Source: Strix aluco
Taxonomy: Eukaryota > Chordata > Aves > Strigiformes > Strigidae
Assembly: GCF_031877795.1 (NCBI RefSeq)
Contig: NC_133933.1
Span: 21,232,029-21,296,028, forward strand
Length of the DNA stretch: 64,000 nt
Direction: 5' to 3'
Part shown: in pieces, positions 1 to 10,513 of the stretch
Numbering within the stretch: the stretch's first letter is position 1
How the letters are laid out: the number at the start of each line of letters is the position of its first letter
Translations under genes and position numbers: made by a program
Notes under the pieces: model-generated
Seen by the model: only the letters and a program-made list of their open reading frames with translations
Databases searched by the model: none
Told to the model about the DNA's origin: nothing

Positions 1-695
1 GTGCACTACAACACAGATTTTCATTAAACCATGTCTTATGTTTTACATCCCTTATGGGTAAAGGTCCTAATGGCCTCTCACATGGGGAGAAGCCTCAGCT
101 GAACATTAGACTATATCATACCATTTACACAGTGGTCAGCTGGACTTAACTGAGAAGAACAGGTCCTGATGTCAGAGGCTGTGTCAAGCAGTTTTAGGAA
201 AACTAACTGAAAGACAAACCAAAAACTCCCATTCTTCTGTTTGAACAAGGGATTACATTTTAACAAGTGCAGAATCAGATTAAACTCCAACATGACAGCA
301 GAGCTGCATGACACAAATGTGCCATATAACCTCTGCCCACATCATGCCATACATTAAAAAGGGAAGAGAAAGCTTAACCCTACTGGCAAATTTACAATTG
401 AAGGGCTACACTTCTGGACTGCAGACAAGAAAGCTAAAATTCTCTTCACGTTTTGCTACTGGAGATAAGCAGCAGATCAAGAGCATGTAGACATAACTGC
501 ATTAGTTTACCAAAGTTTAATTTGTCCTTTATTGGTCAAATTCTGCTTTCAAATAACTACTGTTCCACATCATGCTAGATATATACGTAAGTATCACAAA
601 CCAAGATTACTGCAGCACCTTCAAGTCTTCCAAAAAGGTTCTTGAATCACTGACCTATTCCTAAATTGCATCTGTTGTGTTCAACAACATCTGAC
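1..695 (-). other. GTF2A1L: GTF2A1L intron 3 (partial)
   Basis: AT-rich sequence with no exon, RNA gene or recognised repeat. It is intronic because GTF2A1L exon 3 ends at 696 and the rest of the gene must lie to the left. Confidence 0.8.
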
Positions 696-819
696 CTGCT
701 GAAGTCTGCAGAACGTGGTGAAAATTGTGCGGCAACTGCAGGGTAAACTGTGGACAATGCTGGCTATGTCTGAAGAAGCCTTCTGTTGCTTTAGACTGCA
801 TCACCTTGGTTTCCCAAAG
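696..819 (-). CDS. GTF2A1L: GTF2A1L coding exon 3
   Basis: 124 bp (41 codons plus one base). The acceptor is TTTCTGCAG and the donor is GCAG|GTCAGA. It encodes LWETKVMQSKATEGFFRH through LQTSA. Reading past the donor reaches a stop within 13 codons, which supports the splice site. The next exon is outside the window. Confidence 0.93.
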
Positions 820-3239
820 CTGCAGAAAGATTATTATTAAGGTCAACAGATATCAGCTTTAAAAACAAAACACATCTAAAATGCTAATCAGATATTCCTA
901 GTTTTTCCAAGAGTAAATTGACTGATTCTATCCAATAAACATGGTAGCAATCACTACTGAATTTCAACATCCAGCAGTCCAACACATAATTAGCAGAATA
1001 TATAAAACTCTCATTTAGGGCAAAAGTTTGCATGTTTTGGAGGGCAAAGAAATGGACAGGTACATCATCTCAAAGAAAAAAATACACAACTTCTATTAAT
1101 GCAGGGGAACCCAACAAACCTGCTTCAAGTCTTTCAGAACCTGTTCCTCTAAACCCTCTTCTACAAAGAGCTCCCGCACACCTTCAATCACATCTTCGAT
1201 AATGGACTTGTATAGTTTAGGCTACATAAAAAGCCCCCAAAATATTTTCAAGTTAAGATGAACATCAAGTCATTTGAAATGATAGCACAAAGTCTAATCT
1301 CACTGCATGAACTACTGTTACAAACTGAACAGCCTGAACGAACCAGCGTAATAAACTGAATACTCTGTCAAGTGCAAATGTCCGCAAATCCACTCATTCT
1401 TTTAAATCTGACATCCCTGGGAACAGACATCCCTGGAAAAATACTGGATTCGAGCCTCAAGTGACTGGTTTCTGCGGGCTACAGAAATGCTTAAGAAAAT
1501 CCTAGAAAGATTGCAAAAACAATTGCTGTGCTGTATTTTCAAACAACCATGTCTAAAATGTCAGTTTAAAACTGACATTTACTGCTTACTATCATTCTAG
1601 TGTTATAGCCCCTAACTTAAAGGCCAATCAACAATACAAGCTACTAAAAATGACATGTGCCAGTTCTATCAGAGGCATAATGTAAGTAACCTGCAAGAAA
1701 TAATAGATTTCTTTTTCTTTGTGGTAATACTCTGATGCTGTATAGTAGTTTAGCCATGGAAATTTTAACAGTACAGTTATCAATGCATATAATTCATCTT
1801 ATATTACAATAGGACTCCCAACACATTTCATTCCTTCTTCTGCCCATGTCAGTGATTAAATCCTAATCCTCCAGTCAGACCTAGATGACAGACACACACA
1901 AGCTTCAAGATTCATCCACTCACATGCAAATGTAAGATAATAAGCTTTTAGCAATTTAAAGCTTATTAATCTTGACTATCATTACCACCAGAATCGCTTA
2001 AACAGGGTGAAAGATGAAGCTGAGATTTTTAGGAAACCTCTGAAGATTCCAGAATATCAATTTACACTTTTCTAATTTAACATCAAATTAATATTTTACT
2101 ACTCTAAAGTTGTTCTAGACTGCAGATGATAAACAATTTGTTTTTTAAAAAAAATCTGTTATTAAGTAACAAGCTTTTGCAAAAAGCTATCAGCACAACA
2201 TAACGCTACTTTAAAATAACCATACTCATGTATGATTTGTTATGGGAGGTTAGAGATCTCCAGGAAATCCCCCAGCACATTTCAGGATACTAGGAAGACA
2301 AGGAGGAGAAAAAAAATTTATTCTTGTACCACTACACTAAAAGATGTTGACTAGCCCATATGTCAAATGGTTTGCCTTCACTGTTAATCCAGAAGAGAAA
2401 CTGAAATTAAATCTTTCAGCAGGCCTATTCCTGTCCGCAGCATTCCCAAACTACAGTGAGTACAACTATTTGTTATGCTATATAAAAACTGTACATAGCA
2501 ACTGTAAATTCAAACACTACATGCTTCCACATTAGAGAAAACCAGCTACAGCGCAGACATTCCTGTACTCCGGTCTTTCCCTTTACACACAGGCTCTCCC
2601 TCACCAGAACCAGGCCGGCCATGGCGGGAACCGCCAGCGCCAGGAGCCACCAAACTCCCGTTGTCTTCGCACAGAGCGGGGTGGCAGGGAGGGGCTCATC
2701 AGCACCCCACTTCCACACACCAAGAGCAAGTCTGGAAGCGAAGCCTCCAAGGCTTCCCTGGGATAACCGGCATCTGCAGGAGCACCTGAACTCCCACCTG
2801 AGGGGAGGCGGCAGCAGATGACACCCGCAGGGGAGTAAAAGCCGCCACCTTTCTCCCTGGCACCACTAAACTCTCACACTGTCCCCTCCGCACCCTGGAG
2901 CGACCCAGTGGCTCACACCAATCCCTGACACGATGCTTTTGCCCACAAAACCCTTCTTTTTTAACAAACCCCCCCAAAAATAACGGCTTTGGACGTCACC
3001 CCTGGGCTTCCCGCGCCAGGGAACGGCGGGCGACTCCTAGGAATCCTCCCAGGGATTCCGCAGCCGGCACCACCTCCCGCCGGGCCCGGGGAGGCGATTT
3101 CCCCGGCCCCTCCCTCCCGCACAGAGGGGCAGCCAGACCCCGCCGGGCCATGGGCAGCCCCGAAGCCCGGGCTACGCGCTGCGGGACCGGCCTCGCCGCC
3201 GCCGCCGCTGCCCCTCACCACGGGGTTAACGTGAGCCAT
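696..3239 (-). CDS. GTF2A1L: GTF2A1L, 5' part (exons 1-3), gene continues beyond left edge
   Basis: TFIIA alpha/beta-like factor (ALF), the germ-cell counterpart of GTF2A1. With TFIIA-gamma it stabilises TBP on promoter DNA in the nucleus. Three exons on the minus strand (3219-3239, 1120-1221, 696-819) encode the first 82 codons. They cover the conserved N-terminal TFIIA helical region: NPVPKLYKSIIEDV, then VRELFVEEGLEEQVLKDLKQ, then LWETKVMQSKATEGFF and FTLQLPH. Residues such as SKATEGFF and LPHNFH favour the ALF paralogue over GTF2A1. The C-terminal beta part that binds TBP is outside the window. The start at 3239 gives MAHVNPV, the expected family N-terminus. An in-frame ATG at 3254 would add five residues (MAAAA). 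The gene lies tail-to-head downstream of STON1, as in mammals. Identity is highly likely; the germ-line role is known from mammals and not shown here. Confidence 0.95.
1120..1221 (-). CDS. GTF2A1L: GTF2A1L coding exon 2
   Basis: 102 bp, exactly 34 codons, phase 0 at both ends. The acceptor is ATGTAG and the donor is CAG|GTTTGT. It encodes PKLYKSIIEDVIEGVRELF and continues to KDLKQ, the first helices of the TFIIA alpha N-terminal domain. Confidence 0.95.
1222..3218 (-). other. GTF2A1L: GTF2A1L intron 1
   Basis: A 2-kb intron between the seven-codon first exon and the PKLYKS exon. Its first few hundred bases belong to the CpG island. The remainder is AT-rich, and I see no conserved coding block or recognised repeat in it. 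Confidence 0.85.
3219..3239 (-). CDS. GTF2A1L: GTF2A1L coding exon 1
   Basis: Seven codons (MAHVNPV) followed by the donor GTGAGG at 3218. The ATG at 3239 sits in a near-perfect Kozak context (GCCGCCATGG). It ends in phase 0 and joins exon 2 to give NPV-PKLY, as in the family. Confidence 0.9.
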
Positions 3240-3281
3240 GGCGGCGGCCGCCATCAGCCCGCCCTTCCGCCTTAAGGCGCC

Positions 3282-3295
3282 GTTGCCACGGCGAC
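3282..3295. promoter_or_regulatory. RFX X-box-like palindrome upstream of GTF2A1L
   Basis: GTTGCCACGGCGAC fits the RFX consensus of two inverted half-sites (GTNRCC, then RGYRAC) separated by two bases. It lies about 43 bp upstream of the GTF2A1L ATG, inside the CpG island. RFX2 drives many spermiogenesis genes in mammals, so the site would suit a germ-cell gene. Occupancy is not shown. Confidence 0.55.
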
Positions 3296-3599
3296 GCGGC
3301 CTGCCCGCCGCCGGCCCCGCCCGGGCCCTACTCTGCCTTCTGCCGGCGGGCTCCCTCCTTTCCTCCCTGGCCCTGAAACGCCCCGTGCGGTGCCAGCGCT
3401 GGGGCGTAACCGGGCGCTGGTCACTAAACCCGGGTGTCTTCTTTCAGCTCCCGAGACCAAGAAGAGGGACCCGCCGCTGCACCAAGCGCAAGGCCGCCGG
3501 GGGGCCTGGAGCGCCCGTCGGCCCTGAGCTCTGGCCTGAAACTTCAGCCTTGGGAGCACAGGGGAAGGGAGGCGTTGTCTGGAGAACCACAGTTGCCCT

Positions 3600-6500
3600 G
3601 TGGTGTGAAAATATACCTAGGAAAGCTGGCTACAAAAGCATGTTATTTTACTCTAATAAACGCTGAAGTCATTATTATCTCATAAACAGGGAGAAAGCTG
3701 AAGCTACCAGTTAAGTAGCAGCAATCTGGTACAACTACTCAAATTATTGCTTACATTTGCAGCAATCTGTTCTATGTTAATAGAGAGATTTACCAATTTA
3801 GCAGTTACTCATCTGGAAAAATGTTTGTTAATCTCATATATGTAGGAGAATATATACTTTGGTCTTTATATACCTTCTGTCTGTACATGGATTGGTGTTG
3901 CCCTGATAATTCTGAGAACCTAGAAACATCATCTTTTCTTTTTCCTTTCTTTTTGTGTTTTTCATTAGCTGTGTATTTACAGTGCTATTTGGCTTGTGAA
4001 GAGGAGACTCACCCGTTAAGCTTTAATTTTTAAGGCTGACTTACACATCCTGAAAAATGAAAATATTTTAATGAAAATGCTGACAGACCCTTAATTATAT
4101 AGCTAGCCTAACACCTACAACAACAAAAAAGAAGCAACATCCATAATAATATTGTAAGTTGCATTTTCATGAGTGAGACAAATGCAATTTGCTATTGAAG
4201 TAATTTTGCTCTACAACAAAATATGTTTAATGACACAGTCTGGGTCTTGAATTAAACAGCAGTTGCATATTCAGCTGTTCTGTATGCACTGCATCATCAC
4301 AAGGAAAAGGCAAGCCATGTTGCTTTGCTTATAGAGTAATTTAAATAATAAAACGTATTTTTTTAAAACACAGTGCTCATTTGAAACTGTCTGGGATAGT
4401 GCATACCAAGACTGTCATTATTATTCTCCTGTCTGGTTAGTCCTGTGGTGATAGCAGAGAGAGCAGGAAGAAGTTGCAGCCTTCAGGATCTCGCTGGGTG
4501 CTGAAGGTTGCAGATGGTGATCCTGCAGCTGGCTGCGACTCACTCATCAGACAGATAAACTTGATGCAGAGCCATCTATCTGCCAGCATATCGTACAGCA
4601 GTTTTAGAAAAGTGGAAGTGCAGAAAGATTTATAGGTGATTTCACTGCTTTCTACCACTCCTTGTTTATCTAGGGATTACAACGTGCCTTGAAATTGGAA
4701 CAATTTGTATGCCTAACTTCAAAAAGAAAGAGAGGTTGGGAAGCTTGATACCAAAGGACTTCTCAGCTGTCTCAGATAGTGGTCGGGTTACTTTGGCTAT
4801 GTCCACATGAACATTTGCAGTCCAAAGCAAATGATCTTCACCTGCACTTCAGGATGACAGCGTGTTTCTGTATTTGCATATACCAGCACATCCTCCAGCA
4901 CAACGCACTGTGGGCATACTCCATGTCACCAAGGTCAACATGTCAGCTCCCTTCATGCGAGGGACAGTGGGCTAAGTCTACTTGATAGTACGCAGCTATC
5001 ACTGAGGAGAAAGTAAAAACTGGGAATGGGAATACAACTCTCCAAACTGCACAGGGAGGTTGCAGAGAGTGCCTCCTGCTAACCAAGGCGCTTATGCTTT
5101 CATCTGAGGTTTAGCAACGTACTTTCTAAAATTTCTTTTACAAATTCTTAGAGAAGGTGTCTTTTCATCCAAGCACTGTGAGCAGTGTCAACTGAACAGC
5201 ATGAGAAACCCTGGTATACACTGAAAAAATTCAATCACCTTCTCTAAGCAAGAAAAAAATATTAAAATCTGTGAATAGCATTACTCATACTGACTGGCTA
5301 GCTTTGATATTGGTGATCTTAACCTAGTATCAGTGTCCTGCAGTATAAAGTGTAACCCTATAGTGATTTTCATGCTTTTGCATTAACATTTTAACATTTA
5401 ACCCCACTTTGAAGAGAAGAAACTGAGGCACAGACACACCAGATATCTTGCCCGAGCTCACAAATGGCAGTCGGGAGCAGCATCCAGGTTTCACCAGTCT
5501 TGGTTCAGCTTCCAATCCAGCTCTCCCCGTTGTGGTCTCTTTAACAGCTTGCAAGAGTTTTAGAAGTCAGGCTATCGAAAAGATTAGCATGCTGTTCAAA
5601 CCCTCCTGATTTTTCAGGGGTTTTGTCAGCATTTGGGATAGTGCTGCTTAAGGGCACCTCAAACATTCGTTTACTGGACAGGTTTTAATTTGTAATTATT
5701 TATACTCCCTTGGTACATGATGTCTAGAGAAGATTTATTTTTAGATGATGAACCTTTATTAATCATTTTTTAAAAAATACCGTTTTCAAATGCCTTCCCT
5801 CTTGAAACGGAGAGCCCCCAGCAAACTCAGATGCTTGGTGATGAATGCCCTCTTCTGTTCAAATCCAGCATTGCTGCTGTAGAGGAACATGGCCACTCAG
5901 CCGCCAGACTGCAGAATTCTTTCTCAAGTCGTATTTTACAAATACCATCTTGCCCTTCTTTCCAAGTAAAAGCAATCATTCTTAGGAGGAACCGGTTGCA
6001 GATTGCAGGCAGTCCTCATGGAGATGCCTTGACACGGACAGAACTGTAATTTCATTTTAAAGATATTCTCCAACATGCTCCCTTTGTTTCTAGCTGTTGA
6101 CTTATAGATATACAGCACTCTAGTCTCATAACCAATTTTATTAACAGCGTGATTTTGTTATAAGCGCCATCATTTCTGTCGGAGTTCTGAGACAGATAAC
6201 ACTGGGACCTGTGATTTATTCCTCTTTCATTTATCATGTGTGACTCCTGTTTCTTCAAGGGCCTCTCCTTTTCTACCTGATTTAAACCACTTTATCAGAG
6301 GAACCATAGAAAGAGCTGTCCCTTAATTCAATTTAATGACAATTTTTCACGACATTGGGTGGTGTAAGAAAGGCTTTGACCTGTACAAACTGCTATATAA
6401 AATTGGCAGTCCTGATGGATTGAATATACTGAACAGTACTGTATATCTCAGCTCCTTGATAAGCCCTGAGACTTATGTAGTATTAGTAAGCCTAATTAAG

Positions 6501-9008
6501 GATGAAATAAGCCTTGCTGCTCCTAAATACTCACCCTGATACATATGCCTTATGTGGAGAGAAAGCCTCAAAGGAAAACAGCAGCCACCAGCCACTTCAC
6601 TGTCCTTATTCTTGTCCCTGTTTTCTACCACACTCCTGCCGGTGCCCAGCTCAGCACTCATCTCCTGTTCTCTCACCTCCTTTGCTGCCTGCCTTGTTTC
6701 CCTGCATATGACATACAGATGTTCTGTAGCACCCTCTTTTCCCAGAGAGGCCCCAACCTCCTGCCCCGTGTCCCCAAGAAAAGCCCCAGTCCAGCTCCCT
6801 CCTCTTTTGTCTACTGTCTTTGCCCTCATCGCTCTCTAAGTCCCTTCCCTGCTATCTTGTTTCACCCCCCTTCATCAGTGATTGAAATCCCAGCCCCTCC
6901 TCACCTGTCTGTAACTGCCTGCTCCTGGGCTCCCCCACCCCAGTGGAGAGGGACTAGCTGCAGGGAAACGCAGAACCACACAGAGGCAGGGTGCAGCGGC
7001 AGACTAAATGCCAGAACCATCATTTCTCCTTATTTGAATTAGCTGCTGGAAATTCATAGTCGAGCAGATGACTGCAGAAGTCCAGCAGTTTTAGTGTGAA
7101 GTTAAATAAGAGCAGAGCAGCATGTTTTGGTCAAGGCCAATTTGCTCTGTCTAACTTTGCATTTGGTAATTTGGAGAGGAATAAAGCTGAGCAACCACAG
7201 TAGCCCCTTTCACCAGCGGTGGGTCTTCCAGCATCAGCCATACCACAGAAATCATCCAGCAAGTGACTTTGAGAGACAGGTTGAAGCACAGCTTAGCAGT
7301 CAGGGTCTCCTTTTTTTTTCCTAATTGATACCAATTTAACTCTACTGAAGAATAACTCAGATGCATGGAGACAACCTGCATTGCCATATTGGGTCTTGAA
7401 AGCATTTATATGAGGACCCCAGTATTTGCTCAAGCTCATCTTCCTGACCTTCCCTTTCTGAGCAAATGTGGCTCCCCAGTGTCCTAATACTTGACTGTAC
7501 AAACCTGTTCACTCTTTGTCTTCCCACCTCCCCCCAATTCTACTTTTGTGTAGATCTGCCTGAAGTAGGTCTTCTGCACACCCCTTTTGACATTAGATAT
7601 TCAGATATGATTAGATATTCGGTAATAGCTTCCCATGAAGGGGGCTAAAACAGCCTTTCACCTTTTCTCTCCAGGCAGCGGATGGCTCCCTCCATTTCAG
7701 ATGAGCTGTCATCTAAATCCTGGTGTCAGTACTTACATTTAGGCAGTAAAATCTACTCAACATTACAGATGACTTGAAAGACAAATGTCCCTCCCTAGAG
7801 AGCAGTCCAACAAGGTTACAGCGGTAGCTTACCTCTGGGTATCATCAGGCTAACGCCTGAGTTCTTGCTTTAAATCCTCCCTGTTCCACTGCTGGGTTTT
7901 GTTTGATATTTTCATTGCATCTCCTATAGCATGACTGTGTCATTGGTCCCTTGCATGAGCGAGATCCTCCTGTCCAGGGAGATAGGTGACCGTTACCGAC
8001 AGCTGCACAGATGTGAGGCAGGGATGCTAAAGACAGACTGAGCAAGTTCTGCTTGGGGCGCAATGGCAGCACGTGCTGTATGAAAGCAGGGCCAGCGGCA
8101 CGCCACAGGCCGGCACCGGCTTGGCTTGTTCAGGTAGGGCACCTCTCACTGTGCCCCATCGGTCTCACAGCCACCTTGCTGTGTCTCCGGTGGCTCTGCC
8201 CATGTCCCCACTTCTTCAGCTGCTCCTGACTCCTCCTCCCCCCACCCCAGGAGAGCATTCAGTTCATTTCCCTACCCCCCCCCCGCAGCTATTTGCAACT
8301 TTGTTCTCAATACCTTCCCTTGAAGGCTCTTCTCTGCATGGGTTCCTCGCTGCTTTTCTATTTCAGTCCCTTTTATAGGTAAACTTTTCACCTTGACTTA
8401 GAGAGGTAGCAGTTCTTCACAGCCCTCGCAAACAAGCTCTGCCCGCTGCCATTTCCTTCTGCCAACTCCCTGCTCACTCCCTGCCTCCTCCCTCTTACCT
8501 CCACTCATCGTGGGTCTCTTCTGCTCCCAGCACGTCGCCATTTCTGATTTTTCCCCCCTCAGACTTTTGTTGTTGAATATGGAAATGGAAGTGAAAGTTA
8601 GTCTGTATTAAACTGAAACGGCCATGACAATGCAATGCAATGCTAGACTGTAGCTACTCACAACCAGAAATATCACACTGTGTTTTGAGGGATGGCAAAG
8701 CAGAATTTGAGCCGATTTTTCATTTGTTTCTATCAGTAAGGCTTCAGCAGGGAGCATGAACATCACTTACAACGTGTTATGACTGTTATTGTAAAAAATT
8801 ACAGGTTATTTTTACTAAGGAAAGAACAGGGCTATAAAATAGCACATACTAGGCATAGCACACACTAAGCAACTGTCCCAAATATAAACGTTTTTACTCG
8901 TATTCTAGCAATTTACCATCTTACTTTTTCATGTACCTGAATCATATTGTTCACTGATACTTTTAAACACTGCAAATTGTTTAAGCTCTGGAAGGGGACT
9001 GTACTTCT
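3600..9008. other. Intergenic region between GTF2A1L promoter and solo LTR
   Basis: No coding exon or RNA gene is supported. It contains pyrimidine-rich stretches at about 6590-6930 and 8070-8560, the latter with a run of about a dozen C near 8275. The ORFs here are short, overlap in several frames and resemble nothing known. Confidence 0.6.
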
Positions 9009-9013
9009 GTTAC
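9009..9013. repeat. Target-site duplication, left copy (GTTAC)
   Basis: Direct repeat of the five bases at 9894-9898, abutting the LTR ends exactly. Confidence 0.85.
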
Positions 9014-9893
9014 TGTGGTGGTGCAATTCTTACCCCCCCCCCCCCCCCGCCCCTCTTTGTTGGGCTGCTCGGTGCTAGGTGCGATTCCACCCACATCCCC
9101 CGAGCTATACACCAGTCTGTGGAGATAAGGACTGACAATGTTAACGAGCCTGGCTCCTGCCCCTCCCGATTGCTCGGAAATGGTTAAAATGGCCCATCAA
9201 CTCCTAAGGGCCTGGCACACCTGTGCCTGGGATGTGGTCAAATGGGAACAATAACAGAGTCACACATTAATCAAATTCTTTTGTAACTGCTGGAAGGCAC
9301 CAGAAGGTATTTGACAAAAGTCAATTATTTTGGACCCTATAAATGGCGACCACCAGGGAGACCCTTTGAGCTCTCCTGGATCGCAGTGGGCCTGTGACCA
9401 GCATCTCCCCTGAGCTGGGACGCCTCTCAGGTACCAAACCCTTAAGGTGTCGTCTGCTCCAGACGGAAGGCCAGGGCGAAGTCCCCCGCTCGAGTCTCAA
9501 TTATCGCCTGTTGAGGAATGCCAAGGCATTGTGAGTATTTACTCTAAACTCGAGAGGGAAATTTTCTTTGAGCTAGCTTCTCTTTACTCTGTGTGTGTGT
9601 GTGTACGTACCCTTGCCTCTGTGTGAGTATGTCTGTTCTGTGTTCATTCTACTGAATCCAAACACCTTTGTTTCTGTGTCTTTGTCCATTTTGTTATGTG
9701 CATGCATGTGTATATATATATATAGGTACTGTTAAGTAAGTTAGTGTGAATCTTGTCATTTTAGAATCTGAGTAAGTCGCTTTTCTTTCTTTTAGTATCT
9801 CTGAATTATTTCATAATAATAAATTGCTGTTAGTTATTAATAAACCTAGATTTCTTACTCAATATTACCATGTCAATACTTTCATCTGCGACA
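9014..9893 (+). mobile_element. Solo long terminal repeat of an endogenous retrovirus
   Basis: An 880-bp element that begins TGTGGTGG and ends CTGCGACA (the TG...CA ends of an LTR). It is flanked by a direct 5-bp target duplication, GTTAC, at 9009-9013 and 9894-9898. Inside are a C16 run near the 5' end, a TATA box (TATAAA, 9338-9343), a T-rich downstream part with short TG and TA repeats, and AATAAA at 9839-9844. All are in plus orientation. No gag, pol or env sequence adjoins it, so it is a solo LTR left by recombination between two LTRs. A 5-bp duplication fits class I or ERVL-like (class III) elements better than ERVK (6 bp). The family is not identified. Confidence 0.88.
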
Positions 9894-9898
9894 GTTAC
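9894..9898. repeat. Target-site duplication, right copy (GTTAC)
   Basis: Matches 9009-9013 without mismatch and directly follows the terminal CA of the LTR. Confidence 0.85.
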
Positions 9899-10507
9899 TC
9901 ACCTGCTTTCCATTTGCAGGTGCTCACTGAAGGATAGAACACCGATGAAGTGAAAATGAACGTTAACTGTATTTCCCAGTGTTTCCCAGAATAGCTGACT
10001 GGTTTGCTACAGAGACAGCAGCATAGGACAGTTGGCATCGTTATTTTGTACTTTAAGCCGGTTCTTTGAGTGCTTCCCCACAAACCTCTGCCTTATTTCC
10101 CCACAGAAACGTCACTATTTCCCTAGTAACAGCTCATTTCAAGAACTGACTTTGAAATTTGTGAGTCTTCAACAGTTGTTGCTACATTATATTCAAATAT
10201 CCCAGAGAGATGAGAGGAAGTACTCAATAGGAAAAAACACAGTATTCTTTGGCTTACTATTGTTATGCAAATAAGGCAGGAAAAGGGCCTGCCATAAATA
10301 ATCATTAATGGCATATAGTGCTTTGTTCAGCTTTCTGCAACTAGCTTTATCTAAGGCGAGGAGTGATGTCCCCCACTCACACACAGAGTAGAACTGCTCT
10401 TTCTAATAAACTGCAGTATGAGATCGACCAGTTAATTATAGTAAATGTAAAAGAAGCTTGATAAATTTCTAGTGAGGGGACAAGAAACTACTAGTTTGAA
10501 ATACAAC

Positions 10508-10513
10508 TTTATT
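10508..10513 (-). terminator. STON1: Candidate distal poly(A) signal of STON1
   Basis: AATAAA on the minus strand, followed by TTGTATTT, a plausible U/GU-rich downstream element. It would give a roughly 4.1-kb 3' UTR. Confidence 0.4.

Larger units (their letters stand above)
2985..3560. promoter_or_regulatory. GTF2A1L: CpG-island promoter of GTF2A1L
   Basis: A GC-rich, CpG-dense block in otherwise AT-rich DNA, spanning the GTF2A1L start codon. It has no TATA box next to the start. It may also fire on the plus strand, but no convincing plus-strand coding sequence follows. The island edges are judged by eye. Confidence 0.8.

Noticed and set aside
2961..3666. Several overlapping ORFs in the GTF2A1L CpG island
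   Set aside because: Only the seven-codon MAHVNPV start with its splice donor fits a known protein. The others are Ala/Pro/Gly-rich composition effects.
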